From JANXMY01 sp964251675 (GTDB taxonomy: Bacteria; Armatimonadota; Armatimonadia; Armatimonadales; Capsulimonadaceae): a stretch of DNA of 64,000 nt. The notes beneath the pieces are model-generated. The model was not told the DNA's origin, did no database searches, and saw only the letters and a program-made list of their open reading frames with translations. The first letter of the stretch is position 1; each line of letters opens with the position of its first letter. The stretch lies in the NCBI GenBank assembly GCA_964251675.1, contig CAXUKS010000015.1, forward strand, positions 22,139-86,138. Direction: 5' to 3'. The translations under genes and the position numbers were made by a program. This document shows, one piece after another, positions 42,656-51,342 of the stretch.

Positions 42656-43765
42656 CTAAAGTGTCAGCAGGGCCTGATGGGCAAGATGAATGGACAGCAC
42701 CGACTCAGCCCCCTGATTGCGGTTCAGCCCGTGGCGAGTCAGGGCATCAGAGACACCGCCGGTCTCCGGGTTGTGGACGGGCAGACGATGATGATTTGCG
42801 CCGTTGTACCACTCGTAGGCATCATAGGCGGCCTGCCGGAAGCGCGGCTCGTGCGTGGTGTGCCAGGCATCGACGCAGCATTCCACCAGAGCGCCCGCAT
42901 CCACAGGCTGCTGATCGAAGAGCGGGGGGTGCGGATCGTGCCGCGTGAACCAGCCTGCTTCCGTCATCCGGTCGTTGCCCACGGGGTTGTAGCTGCCGTG
43001 GGCGTTGCGCGTTTTTGCCAGCAGGAAGTCCAGCGATTCGGCAGCAATTCGTGTATAATGCGGCTCTTCGGAAAACAGCCGGGCGGCTACAAACAGCGCC
43101 TGCGGCAGACGCGGGTTGCAGTAGGTCATCTGCTCTTCAAACCACTGCCAGTCTGGGGTTGCCGTTTTCTCGTAGGCGTCACAGATGTAATCGGCAAGCT
43201 GCCTGATTTTATCGTCGGCAAGCCGCGCTTCCGCGAGGCCCAGAATGACAAAGGCGCGGGCACGCAGGTAATTCCATTTCAGCGTCTCAATCTGCGGCAG
43301 AGAACGGCGCAGAAGTGTCTCGACTTCGGCACGAGGCGCATAGGGCGCATCGGCGGCATGGGCGACGCCGAGGCCCCACAGGGTGCGCCCAAACGAGTCG
43401 TCACTGCCGACCGAGTCCAGCCAGCGGCCTGCGGTGTCGCAGAAGTTATGGTAGCGTCCCGCATTCGGCCCAGAGGTGATCGCCGCGTCAGCAACAAAGC
43501 GAAAACAGATGTCCGCCAACCGGTCATAAAAACGCGGATTGTGGCCAGTCTGGCGGTAGCGCAGACCGACAATCAGGCCCCGCGCTTCGTCATCAATGGA
43601 ATAGCCGTGGCGCGGGTTCGGCTCCGCGCCCTCCGCGTGCTGCCACAGCCCGATGCTGGTCAGCATTCGGCTTAGATGATCGGAGCGGAGCTGCCGCGTC
43701 GGGGTTTCGGAGTGGTCTGGTTCAGCCCGCCATTGGGCATCACGTTCTAACGTTAAAGTGGGCAT
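42656..43765 (-). CDS. Six-hairpin glycosidase-like protein
   Basis: From the ATG at 43765 (MPTLTLERDAQWRAEPDHSE, preceded by GAAAGGA) the protein has 369 residues; a GTG at 43840 would overlap the glycosyltransferase. Tandem helical hairpins with aromatic/acidic patches (HGYSIDDEARGLIVGL, RYHNFCDTAGRWLDSVGSDD, NAHGSYNPVGNDRMTEAGWF) resemble (alpha/alpha)6-barrel glycosidase-like proteins that accompany family-4 glycosyltransferases. No signal peptide. It may act on mannosides or related glycans; catalytic residues cannot be assigned. It lies between the glycosyltransferase and the mutase. Confidence 0.7.
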   Translation of the reverse strand: MPTLTLERDAQWRAEPDHSETPTRQLRSDHLSRMLTSIGLWQHAEGAEPNPRHGYSIDDEARGLIVGLRYRQTGHNPRFYDRLADICFRFVADAAITSGPNAGRYHNFCDTAGRWLDSVGSDDSFGRTLWGLGVAHAADAPYAPRAEVETLLRRSLPQIETLKWNYLRARAFVILGLAEARLADDKIRQLADYICDAYEKTATPDWQWFEEQMTYCNPRLPQALFVAARLFSEEPHYTRIAAESLDFLLAKTRNAHGSYNPVGNDRMTEAGWFTRHDPHPPLFDQQPVDAGALVECCVDAWHTTHEPRFRQAAYDAYEWYNGANHHRLPVHNPETGGVSDALTRHGLNRNQGAESVLSIHLAHQALLTL

Positions 43766-43799
43766 AAGGTCCTTTCGCGCCAACTTCTGCCGGAGCAGG

Positions 43800-45074
43800 T
43801 CAGTGAGCGGGGGAAGCGACTGTGGAAGAGCGAGTTTCACTCTCGCGGATCATGTCGCTGAGTCCGGGAATTGCCATTGCATCGATGGCGGCGCGGTGGT
43901 TGACCCAGCGTTCATCCAGCATTTCCGTAAACAGCTTGGTATACTGAACGCCGACCGACTGCCAGGTCATCATGCGGCCATACTCGTAGGCTTTGCGCCG
44001 GGTAGCTTCAAAGAGGGCGTCATCAGTCAGGAGCTGCCCGATGATCTCAGACATCCTGGCCGAGTCCCGGAACGGATACAGAAAGCCGCGTCCCTCGGCC
44101 AGCAGCTCTTCGGCATATAGGTAGGGCGTGGAAACAATAACTTTGCCAGTCACCATGGCATAGGCCAGCGTTCCCGATGTGATCTGATGCGGGTTGGCAT
44201 AATACGGGGTGATATAAACGTCGGTGGCAAGCAGATAATCCAGCAGCTCACGCAGCGTCAGATACTTGTCCACAAACTTGACGTTGTCAGTCAGCCTGAG
44301 GTCTTCCACCTGCTTGACCAGGCTTTCGCGGTACCATTCGCCTTCTTTGCGCTTGATCACCGGATGAGTCTGCCCGAGGACTAAATAAGTCGCCGTCGGT
44401 TCTTTCCTGACCACATCCGGCATCGCCGCAATCGCGTCTTCAATGCCTTTGTTGGGCGAGATCAGGCCGAATGTGGACAGCACGCGCCGCCCGGCCAGGC
44501 CCAGTTTCTCTTTGGAGGCTTTGTCAGCATGATACGGGGCATTTGGAGCGCCGTGTGGGATAAAGCGTATTTTGCTGGCGGCAATGCCGTAGACATCCAC
44601 CAGCAGCTCCACAGCTTTGTGGGCCATGACGACAAAGCAGGCAACGTGCTTTTCCATCTCTTTCAGGATGCGCCGCTGCGCCTCGGACGGGTTCGGCAGG
44701 ACAGTGTGCAGGGTTACAGCCACCGGCACAGTCGCGGCTTTAATCAAATCCAGCACGTAATCGCCGTGATCGCCGCCAAAGATGCCGTACTCATGCTGCA
44801 CGGAAAGCAGACTGACACGATACTTTTCCAGCAGCTTGGCGGCCCGGATATAATCTGCTTTGTTTTCTTTTTCAATCGTGTAAACGACTTTGCTGTCCGG
44901 GTGCGGCTCGTCGGGTGCGGCGTCATCGACGGCAAACACAATCGAGCGCCAGCCGGATAAATCGGTGGAGTTGACGACGTCAAGGGTGAACGTCGCAATG
45001 CCGCATTCTTTGGGCGGATACGTGCCGACGTAAGCGATTTTATGGCGGCGGGCAAGGTTCGGGTAAGCATTCAT
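43800..45074 (-). CDS. Family 4 glycosyltransferase
   Basis: The start at 45074 (MNAYPNLARRHKIAYVGTYP) is fixed by GGGAGGT upstream. The 424 residues show the GT-B fold: N-terminal KIAYVGTYPPKECGIATFTL, then FIPHGAPNAPY, RRVLSTFGLISPNKGIEDAI (start of the nucleotide-sugar half) and TDVYITPYYANPHQITSGTL with an E-x7-E-type region. It transfers a sugar to an unknown acceptor. Followed after 34 bases by the six-hairpin protein and then the mutase, making a small glycan operon. Confidence 0.88.
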   Translation of the reverse strand: MNAYPNLARRHKIAYVGTYPPKECGIATFTLDVVNSTDLSGWRSIVFAVDDAAPDEPHPDSKVVYTIEKENKADYIRAAKLLEKYRVSLLSVQHEYGIFGGDHGDYVLDLIKAATVPVAVTLHTVLPNPSEAQRRILKEMEKHVACFVVMAHKAVELLVDVYGIAASKIRFIPHGAPNAPYHADKASKEKLGLAGRRVLSTFGLISPNKGIEDAIAAMPDVVRKEPTATYLVLGQTHPVIKRKEGEWYRESLVKQVEDLRLTDNVKFVDKYLTLRELLDYLLATDVYITPYYANPHQITSGTLAYAMVTGKVIVSTPYLYAEELLAEGRGFLYPFRDSARMSEIIGQLLTDDALFEATRRKAYEYGRMMTWQSVGVQYTKLFTEMLDERWVNHRAAIDAMAIPGLSDMIRESETRSSTVASPAH

Positions 45075-45307
45075 GAAAGGTGACCTCCCTTCACAATAAA
45101 ATGTGGGTGCGTGGCAGCGCAACTTGCATTTTATAGAGAAGAATTGCCCCTGCCGCCGGGTGGGAACAAACTGCTTAAACAGACTGTTCGCAGGCTGCCG
45201 AGGCAACAAACAAGCAAGTGGACGAAGATGCAGGCACTTTGAGGGAGCCTGATGCATCTTTAATATATCCCGCCAGAGGGCAAAGTCAAACCCGTCACGC
45301 CAAGACA

Positions 45308-45592
45308 CTACCGTAAATTGGGGTCCGTAGGCGAGGTAGGACGCTCATCAGGGGCAATGCCGTGCCCGCCGCGTCCGGTCGGAACCTGCGTGCGTCCTGG
45401 GCTGCGCTCATTCAGGAAAAACAGTATTCCTGCCAGAACCACGATGACGAGTCCGATCAAAGCAAGTTTTAGCCAGTAACCGGTCTGTGAGGCGGGAACA
45501 ATCACCTCGTTTTCTCCGCGTACATCTTTGCCGACGGTGTTGAATTTGGGACCGCCCCCTAAAAATTCCTGGTTTTTGCGCTTATCTGCCAT
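45308..45592 (-). CDS. Small single-pass membrane protein
   Basis: From the ATG at 45592 (MADKRKNQEFLGGGPKFNTV) the protein has 94 residues. A polar N-terminus, one helix (YWLKLALIGLVIVVLAGILF, about 43-62) and a short glycine/proline-rich exterior tail are all that can be seen. It is upstream of the glycosyltransferase with a 233-base gap that otherwise shows nothing. It diverges from the anti-sigma-like gene. No function assigned. Confidence 0.55.
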   Translation of the reverse strand: MADKRKNQEFLGGGPKFNTVGKDVRGENEVIVPASQTGYWLKLALIGLVIVVLAGILFFLNERSPGRTQVPTGRGGHGIAPDERPTSPTDPNLR

Positions 45593-45721
45593 AATGGTAA
45601 CAAGATACCCCACGGCGCCAGAAATCCCGTCCAATTCCGCCGCAGATTCGTGAAACATTTCGGCTCAGGCGCTGTCAGAGAAGGTACAAACAACGGCGGG
45701 CAGGAAAGGCACTATTTCTGC

Positions 45722-46789
45722 ATGGAATGGCGATTTTGGGCGCAGACACGCCTGGCACAACTCAATAGGCTTGGGGACGCTTCCGGGGACGACTGCGAGG
45801 CGATTGAGCCGCTGCTGTCGCTGTATGGCGATGGCATGGCCTCCGCCGCCGAGGCACGGCGGGTCGAGGCACATCTGCCCGGCTGCGAGTCCTGCCGGGA
45901 GTCGCTGGCCTGGATGCAGGCCACGCGCCGCGCCTTGTCGGCCCGGCCCGTGCAGTCGCCGCCCCCGAACCTGCACGCCCGGATTGCCGAGGCCATCTCC
46001 GCCTCCGAAACTGCGCCTCTGCGCCTGCGCCCCGCCCGCACGTTCGTGACGCGCCCGGCCTTTGCGGCGGCGGCCTCGCTGACTGTCGTGGGCCTGTTTC
46101 TCGGCTACAGCCTGACCCATCTGCCCCGGCCCAGTGTCTCTATTAAGCCTGTGCCGACCGTTGCCACTGTCCCGGACATCGCACCTCCTGTTTTGGTCAG
46201 CCCGGTAAAGCCAACCGCGCCGTCCGTAGCGGTCAAGAAGCCCAAGCCCGCGCCGCTAATGGCGAATAACGCCGGGCCGGATGATACACAGACAGCAACA
46301 ACCGAAACTGCCCCGCCGCCGCGTGTCACTGAGCGCCTGAGTGTCCCGACTATGCGCGTCGTGCCAAAGGCTGCGCCCGCCTTGCCTGCGCCGCGTCCGC
46401 AAGTAAAGCCAGTCGCGCCCCCGAAGGCGAGCCTGATTGCCACACAGCCGCCTGCGACTATCAAAAAGACCCTGCCTGCGCTGCCGACCAAAGAGTCGCC
46501 ACAGATCGCTCGAAACTACCCGGACGTGCAGGTGCTGCCAGCCACTGTAACCCCGCAGGAGCCGCCTGCCCCCGAGCAGACAGCCCCGGCGACGCCCAGC
46601 GAGCCGCGTCTTCAGACGGTGGACTTCATTCGTGAAGTCCGCGCCCATCTGCCCAGCCCGCGCAAGTTCGGCCAGAGTACCGTGGGCCTGTCAGTCCGGG
46701 GCGCCAGTGCTGTGACCCGCACGTTTGGTAACGAGGGCAGCGCACAGCCGCTGTTTCCAATCACACACGGGCCGCTTGGCTCTGAGTAA
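45722..46789 (+). CDS. Zinc-finger anti-sigma-like membrane protein
   Basis: From the ATG at 45722 (MEWRFWAQTRLAQLNRLGDA), preceded by AGGAAAGG, the protein has 355 residues. The N-terminal zf-HC2 domain contains DDCEAIEPLLSLYGDGMASA and VEAHLPGCESCRESLAWM (His-x3-Cys-x2-Cys). A transmembrane helix follows near 115-135 (AAAASLTVVGLFLGYSL). The periplasmic part is proline/alanine/lysine-rich and probably unstructured. zf-HC2 proteins bind ECF sigma factors, but no ECF sigma gene is adjacent, so the partner is elsewhere. Confidence 0.78.
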   Translation: MEWRFWAQTRLAQLNRLGDASGDDCEAIEPLLSLYGDGMASAAEARRVEAHLPGCESCRESLAWMQATRRALSARPVQSPPPNLHARIAEAISASETAPLRLRPARTFVTRPAFAAAASLTVVGLFLGYSLTHLPRPSVSIKPVPTVATVPDIAPPVLVSPVKPTAPSVAVKKPKPAPLMANNAGPDDTQTATTETAPPPRVTERLSVPTMRVVPKAAPALPAPRPQVKPVAPPKASLIATQPPATIKKTLPALPTKESPQIARNYPDVQVLPATVTPQEPPAPEQTAPATPSEPRLQTVDFIREVRAHLPSPRKFGQSTVGLSVRGASAVTRTFGNEGSAQPLFPITHGPLGSE

Positions 46790-46923
46790 TCGGCGCTTGA
46801 TGGAGACTGTGTGGGGGGCATGAACTTTTGCCCTCTGCCTGCGTCTTCTGAAACAAGAAGCTTTCAAGCCTGTCCTGACAGCTTGGCTTATTTCATACGT
46901 AATTATCAAGGAACACCAGTCCT

Positions 46924-47718
46924 ATGACACATCAATTCACGTCAAGACGCGCCGGGTTCACTCAAGGTTTTACTTTGATTGAACTGCTCGTCGTCATCGC
47001 CATTATCGCCATTCTCGCCGCGATATTATTTCCCGTCTTTCAGCGTGTCCGCGAGAATGCCCGCCGCACGGCTTGCCTGAGCAATACCAAACAGCTTGGC
47101 CTGGCGTTCACGCAGTACACGCAGGACTACGATGAAAAGATGCCCAACCTGATCAAAGGAGGCAGCGGTGAGGGAATACCAGGTGGCTGGAACTACTACA
47201 CCAAGTTTGGCGACGCAACCACGCCAGCTACCTTTGACATGACCAAAGGCAGCATTTATTCGTTTGTCAAAAGCACCGGTGTTTATCTGTGCCCGGATGA
47301 TTCTCCGGGGCAGACGGCGGGGGACTCCTATGCGGCCAGCTCCTGTCTTTTCACCCCCACCATCGCGGGTACGGCGCTTGCACCCGGCAAATCGCTGGCC
47401 GTATTTGATAATCCTTCGGGAACGATGCTTCTGTGCGAGGAAGCGTCGGGGCTTGCGACCGGTACGACCAACGACGCCAACTTTCTTAATGACCAGACCG
47501 CAGCGGCAACCGGAGTTGCTAATGGCGATAATATCTCTCTGCGCCATACCGGCGGCTGCAACGTCGCCTTTATCGATGGGCACTCCAAGTATTTCCTCGT
47601 GAACAATACCGGCGCTTCGGCGGCCACCATTGATGACAACAAGAAGATGTACAACCTCCAGCGCGGTTCCACTCTGACAGACAACGCGGGTGGTGATATG
47701 AACCTCTGCAAGCAGTAG
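46924..47718 (+). CDS. Prepilin-like protein with H-X9-DG C-terminal motif
   Basis: This encodes 264 residues. The type IV prepilin signal is RAGFTQGFTLIELLVVIAII, cut after the Gly before FTLIE, with a long hydrophobic helix to about residue 40. A globular domain follows, ending in the H-X9-DG motif ISLRHTGGCNVAFIDGHSKY. This DUF1559-type architecture is expanded in Planctomycetes, Lentisphaerae and Armatimonadota; the proteins are thought to form pseudopilus or surface structures. A strong terminator follows directly. Monocistronic. Confidence 0.93.
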   Translation: MTHQFTSRRAGFTQGFTLIELLVVIAIIAILAAILFPVFQRVRENARRTACLSNTKQLGLAFTQYTQDYDEKMPNLIKGGSGEGIPGGWNYYTKFGDATTPATFDMTKGSIYSFVKSTGVYLCPDDSPGQTAGDSYAASSCLFTPTIAGTALAPGKSLAVFDNPSGTMLLCEEASGLATGTTNDANFLNDQTAAATGVANGDNISLRHTGGCNVAFIDGHSKYFLVNNTGASAATIDDNKKMYNLQRGSTLTDNAGGDMNLCKQ

Positions 47719-47728
47719 AGCGTGACTG

Positions 47729-47764
47729 CCCCGGCACACACAGTCTGTGTGCCGGGGCTTTTTT
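47729..47764 (+). terminator. Rho-independent terminator after the prepilin-like gene
   Basis: CCCCGGCACACA-GTC-TGTGTGCCGGGG followed by CTTTTTT; perfect stem. Confidence 0.93.
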
Positions 47765-47805
47765 GTGCCACAGGGAACCCTGGCCTATCGGCTGTGTGTT
47801 ATACC

Positions 47806-48411
47806 ATGAGTTATGCAACGGGAGAAATTGGCTTGACAGAGTTGACGCAGGGGAAGATTGAAGACGCTTACCGGGATGTGCTGGCGTTTGTGGGCGAGGA
47901 CCCGGACCGGGAAGGGCTTCTCCGAACGCCGCACCGGGTCGCAGAATCCATGAAGTTCTTGACACGGGGCTATGATCAGAACGTGGAAACGCTGCTGAAC
48001 GGCGCGATCTTTCACGAAGACTACGACGACATGGTGGTCGTCAAAGACATCGAGTTCTTCAGTCTCTGTGAACATCATCTCCTCCCCTTTTTTGGCAAAG
48101 TCCATGTCGGCTATATCCCGAACGGCAAAATTGTGGGGCTGTCTAAAATCCCGCGTCTGGTGGATATGTTCGCCCGTCGCCTGCAGGTGCAGGAGCGGCT
48201 GACGACGCAGATTGCCGAGGCGCTGGAAGAGGCGCTGGAGCCGCAGGGCGTGGCCGTGGTGGTCGAGGGTCTGCATCTGTGTATGCTGATGCGCGGGGTG
48301 CAGAAGCAGAATGCCAGCATGATCACGTCGCACATGATGGGTGCCTTCCGGGCGGACCGTGCCACCCGCGCCGAGTTTATGGCGTTTACGCAGAGCGGCG
48401 GGAACCGATGA
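47806..48411 (+). CDS. folE: GTP cyclohydrolase I
   Basis: The start at 47806 (MSYATGEIGLTELTQGKIED) excludes codons that overlap the terminator. The 201 residues contain EDPDREGLLRTPHRVAESMK, FFSLCEHHLLPFFGKVHVGY (zinc Cys and His), IPNGKIVGLSKIPRLVDMFA and EGLHLCMLMRGVQKQNASMI (second zinc Cys). It converts GTP to dihydroneopterin triphosphate for folate or pterin synthesis. It lies upstream of two thioredoxin genes on the same strand. Confidence 0.96.
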   Translation: MSYATGEIGLTELTQGKIEDAYRDVLAFVGEDPDREGLLRTPHRVAESMKFLTRGYDQNVETLLNGAIFHEDYDDMVVVKDIEFFSLCEHHLLPFFGKVHVGYIPNGKIVGLSKIPRLVDMFARRLQVQERLTTQIAEALEEALEPQGVAVVVEGLHLCMLMRGVQKQNASMITSHMMGAFRADRATRAEFMAFTQSGGNR

Positions 48412-48446
48412 TAAGTGCCCTGTGTTTTGGAAACAGACACTATTTC

Positions 48447-48472
48447 AGAAAGAGACTGAAGAAAGAGACTGA
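48447..48472 (+). repeat. 13-bp tandem duplication before a start codon
   Basis: AGAAAGAGACTGA occurs twice in succession (48447-48459, 48460-48472), four bases before the thioredoxin ATG at 48477. Confidence 0.9.
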
Positions 48473-48476
48473 ACGT

Positions 48477-48803
48477 ATGAGCGCCGCCCCTGCCGTATCC
48501 ACGGCTGAGTTTGATAAATTAGTGCTGGAAGCCGAGACGCCCGTACTGGTAGACTTCTGGGCTGTCTGGTGCGGCCCGTGCCGCACGATTGCGCCCGCCG
48601 TCGATGCCGTGGCCGAAGAGTACGCAGGCCGCGCCCGCGTTTTCAAGCTGAACGTGGATGAGAACCCGGAAATCGCAGGCCGCTACGGGGTGCAGAGCAT
48701 CCCGACGCTGATCGTCTTCAAGGACGGTCAGAAGGTCAACGAGCTGGTGGGTGGTCAGAACACGAAGCAGACCATCGGAGCCGCGCTGGCCGAACAGATT
48801 TAA
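48477..48803 (+). CDS. trxA: Thioredoxin (WCGPC)
   Basis: This encodes 108 residues, standard thioredoxin length: PVLVDFWAVWCGPCRTIAPA with the canonical active site, NVDENPEIAGRYGVQSIPTL with the cis-Pro, and FKDGQKVNELVGG. It reduces protein disulfides in the cytoplasm. The start at 48477 matches the family; upstream codons overlap folE in another frame. A second thioredoxin follows after 29 bases. Confidence 0.95.
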   Translation: MSAAPAVSTAEFDKLVLEAETPVLVDFWAVWCGPCRTIAPAVDAVAEEYAGRARVFKLNVDENPEIAGRYGVQSIPTLIVFKDGQKVNELVGGQNTKQTIGAALAEQI

Positions 48804-48832
48804 CGAATATTACACCTCGAAGGAGATACGAA

Positions 48833-49156
48833 ATGAGCAGCGCCCTCGCCGTCAAGACGGCTGATTTTGAGAAGGAAGTTTTGCAGTCCGATGTCCCCGT
48901 CCTTGTGGACTTCTGGGCACCCTGGTGCCCCCCCTGCCGCGCCATCGGGCCGACCCTGGATGCCGTCGCCGGAGAGTACGCAGGCAAGGCCAAGATTGTC
49001 AAGATAGATGTGGACGATGAGCCGGAAGTGGCCGCCCGCTATGGTGTTTCCTCCATCCCGGCCCTGCACCTGTTCAAGGGCGGCGAGCCGGTGGGACAGC
49101 TTCTGGGAGCGCACCCAAAGGCCAACATCACCAAGCTGATTGATCAGGCCCTTTAG
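48833..49156 (+). CDS. Thioredoxin-like protein (WCPPC)
   Basis: This encodes 107 residues, preceded by AAGGAGATA. PVLVDFWAPWCPPCRAIGPT carries Pro instead of Gly between the cysteines, which usually makes the disulfide less oxidising and may change partners. The cis-Pro loop VSSIPALHLFKGGEPVGQL is intact. About 55 percent of positions match its neighbour by eye, so it arose by tandem duplication. A strong terminator follows. Confidence 0.92.
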   Translation: MSSALAVKTADFEKEVLQSDVPVLVDFWAPWCPPCRAIGPTLDAVAGEYAGKAKIVKIDVDDEPEVAARYGVSSIPALHLFKGGEPVGQLLGAHPKANITKLIDQAL

Positions 49157-49168
49157 GACCGACACACG

Positions 49169-49202
49169 AAAGCCCCCGCGCCACTGGCGCGGGGGCTTTT
49201 TT
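49169..49202. terminator. Terminator after the thioredoxin pair
   Basis: AAAGCCCCCGCGCC-ACT-GGCGCGGGGGCTTTTTT, perfect stem with A-run and T-run, so it can serve both the thioredoxin unit and the convergent hydrolase gene. Confidence 0.93.
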
Positions 49203-49211
49203 GCGTCTGCG

Positions 49212-49904
49212 TTAGTCTGCAATCCACTCAATCAGCGCCCGGCTGACAGCTTCGGGCTGTTCCAGTGTCGCGCTGTGGCCGCAGTCCGGCACGACGACAA
49301 GCCGAGCGCCGGGAATGGCCGCTGCCATTTCTTCGGCTTCTCCTGGCGTCGTCAGCGGGTCGCTGTCGCCGACCAGAACCAGCGTGGGAACCGAGATATT
49401 CGCCAATTCGGGGCGGCTGTCCGGGCGGGTGATAATGGCGCTTGTCTGCCGCGCCAGTGCGTCGAGGCCGACGGTCAGCGCCATACGCCGGTTCGTGCCG
49501 CGCACAAACTGGTCGTCCCGGTGCGCCGGGTGCAGGGAAGAGCCTTTCGCCTGTGCCAGCACCTCGGCGAGGCCGAGGCTCTGGGCACGCGCCAGATACG
49601 CCCGGTGCTGCGCCGCCCGCTCCGGTGTCGCTGGGCGGGCGGACGTGCTGAGAAGGGCCAATCGGAGCACTCGCTCGGGGGCCAGCCGCAGCAGCTCAAA
49701 GCATAAAAAGCCGCCCATCGAGATGCCTGCGAGGGCAAACCGGGGCGGCGCGGCGGCAAGAATGGCCGAAGCCATTTCGGTTATTGTCTCGCCCTCCAAA
49801 GTAGAGGCGACAGTAACCGGTCCAGACGGCCAGAGCGCGGCGAGCTGCGATGCGAACACCTCCGCCGTGCAAAGCTGGCCGGGGACGAGAACAATCGGCG
49901 TCAT
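49212..49904 (-). CDS. Alpha/beta hydrolase
   Basis: From the ATG at 49904 (MTPIVLVPGQLCTAEVFASQ) the protein has 230 residues. ALAGISMGGFLCFELLRLAP holds the nucleophile Ser in GxSxG, TLVLVGDSDPLTTP the acid, and VVPDCGHSATLEQPEAVSRA the His. The substrate is unknown. It follows the ActE gene by five bases on the minus strand and so may be transcribed at the end of the complex III operon, though its role there is not obvious. Confidence 0.88.
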   Translation of the reverse strand: MTPIVLVPGQLCTAEVFASQLAALWPSGPVTVASTLEGETITEMASAILAAAPPRFALAGISMGGFLCFELLRLAPERVLRLALLSTSARPATPERAAQHRAYLARAQSLGLAEVLAQAKGSSLHPAHRDDQFVRGTNRRMALTVGLDALARQTSAIITRPDSRPELANISVPTLVLVGDSDPLTTPGEAEEMAAAIPGARLVVVPDCGHSATLEQPEAVSRALIEWIAD

Positions 49905-49909
49905 GGTCT

Positions 49910-50770
49910 TTATTCGCCCGGCTGAGTCGGTCGCTTTTGCTCGGCAGGTTCCTGGCCCTGGCCCTGATGGGTCAGTGTGGAGCGCATATCGTTGGCCTCG
50001 ACAGGCGGAGACAGCGTCTTGAACGGGTTGGCGCTTTTGCCGTCCTGAAAGCCCTTTACACCGTAGGTAGGGTAGGGGGCGCTGCGGGAGGCGGTCCAGG
50101 CATCCGGGTTGGTTTTGTCCTGCGTCGCCGTGCTGCCTTTCAGGCTGCGGACATAAGACACCATGGCCCACCGCTCGGACGGCGTGGTCCAGTGCCGGAA
50201 GCCGGGCATCTTGCCCTGTCCCATCGTGATATGCCAGAAGATTGCCCCGTCGGTGATGTTCTGCACCAGAGGCGCGGCAAGGTCCGGCGGGTGGGGGATC
50301 AGGTACTGGCCCACCGTGCCGTACCCATAGCCGCTCGGGTTATGACACTGCACGCAGCGGTTGTAAAACAAAATCTGGCCGGATTTGACCACACGCGGGT
50401 CATTGGGCAGGGGGTTCTTGAGAGCGTCCACTGCCGCCGGGGCAGGCTCATACCGGGCATTGTCCGATAAATTGGGCGGCGGCAGAACCGGCTCTTTGGA
50501 GGGGAACTGCGTCAACTGAACCCCGCCAACAGCTTTCGACTCGGCCTCGCCGGGCAGCTTCACGCGAGCGCCGTAGGCGATGGAGGCCACCGGGCGGGCA
50601 TCTGTCGGCAGGATGGACGAGTCGGCTGCGACGGCCTCCTGCGGCGGGGCGGCGCGAGGCGCATCCAGCGGCGTGTAGTTCGGCTGCCGGTACATCTGGT
50701 TGCCGCAGCCTGCCAGCAGAACAGACAGCAGGACGCCGCTGATCGTCAATGTCCAGGATCGTAGGTTCAT
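49910..50770 (-). CDS. actE: ActE: monohaem cytochrome c lipoprotein of alternative complex III
   Basis: From the ATG at 50770 (MNLRSWTLTISGVLLSVLLA) the protein has 286 residues; an ATG at 50791 is possible. The lipobox LLAGC anchors it to the membrane. One haem site CVQCH (about residue 149) with a downstream Met (GQGKMPGF) fits a class I cytochrome c. It hands electrons from the quinol-oxidising complex to an oxidase or carrier. It is the last complex III gene here, behind actD. The C-terminal 50 residues are a polar tail. Confidence 0.85.
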   Translation of the reverse strand: MNLRSWTLTISGVLLSVLLAGCGNQMYRQPNYTPLDAPRAAPPQEAVAADSSILPTDARPVASIAYGARVKLPGEAESKAVGGVQLTQFPSKEPVLPPPNLSDNARYEPAPAAVDALKNPLPNDPRVVKSGQILFYNRCVQCHNPSGYGYGTVGQYLIPHPPDLAAPLVQNITDGAIFWHITMGQGKMPGFRHWTTPSERWAMVSYVRSLKGSTATQDKTNPDAWTASRSAPYPTYGVKGFQDGKSANPFKTLSPPVEANDMRSTLTHQGQGQEPAEQKRPTQPGE

Positions 50771-50781
50771 CAATGGCTTAC

Positions 50782-50801
50782 TTCTAGTCATTTTCTAGTC
50801 A
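50782..50801 (-). repeat. Tandem duplication across the actD stop
   Basis: TTCTAGTCA occurs at 50782-50790 and 50793-50801 (period 11). On the minus strand this places two TGACTAGAA copies in a row, the first containing the actD stop TAG. Confidence 0.75.
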
Positions 50802-51322
50802 AAGCTGCGGGCATCACGCCGCACATCCGCCGCGCCCGCTTCCTGGCAGAACCGCTCGGCCTGCGCGGCCTGCTCGTCCGTGGCACAGTGCGCGGCAACG
50901 CCGATCAAGCCTTCGGAAATGCGCGGGTCGTAGACTTTGGCCCGCCACGACGGCAGACGCATTTCAAACAGCGCAAACGCAAAGGCCCCGGACAGTGCAA
51001 ACAGCATCATCATTTCATACGCGATAATCGCCGAGGGCGGAACCGCCGAGATCGGCTTGCCGCCGACACGGATCAAATAAAGCTGCGGCGTGACGACCGC
51101 CAGAAACGTACCAAACGCGATGCCGACAATCGCAAACACCAGCGTCGCCAGCGGCAGACGGATGGGGGAGCGGTCCGCTTCCAGAACGCCTTCCGGGAAG
51201 GGAACCGACGACATGACCATCAGGTCCTGTGAGGCGGTCTTTCCCTCGCCTTTGAGGCGGTTCAGGGCGGTGGCCGCGTGATCCAAATCTTCGAACAATC
51301 CTAACACAGTGGTTTCAGCCAT
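50795..51322 (-). CDS. actD: ActD: DUF3341 membrane subunit of alternative complex III
   Basis: From the ATG at 51322 (MAETTVLGLFEDLDHAATAL) the protein has 175 residues. VLGLFEDLDHAATALNRLKG is the DUF3341 N-terminus. Two transmembrane helices follow (PLATLVFAIVGIAFGTFLAV; AIIAYEMMMLFALSGAFAFA), then a ferredoxin-like C-terminal domain. In known complexes ActD is a two-TM subunit flanking ActC. It lies between actC and actE, the standard position. Confidence 0.9.
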   Translation of the reverse strand: MAETTVLGLFEDLDHAATALNRLKGEGKTASQDLMVMSSVPFPEGVLEADRSPIRLPLATLVFAIVGIAFGTFLAVVTPQLYLIRVGGKPISAVPPSAIIAYEMMMLFALSGAFAFALFEMRLPSWRAKVYDPRISEGLIGVAAHCATDEQAAQAERFCQEAGAADVRRDARSFD

Positions 51323-51342
51323 AATTTTTTCCTGAGTCTTGT

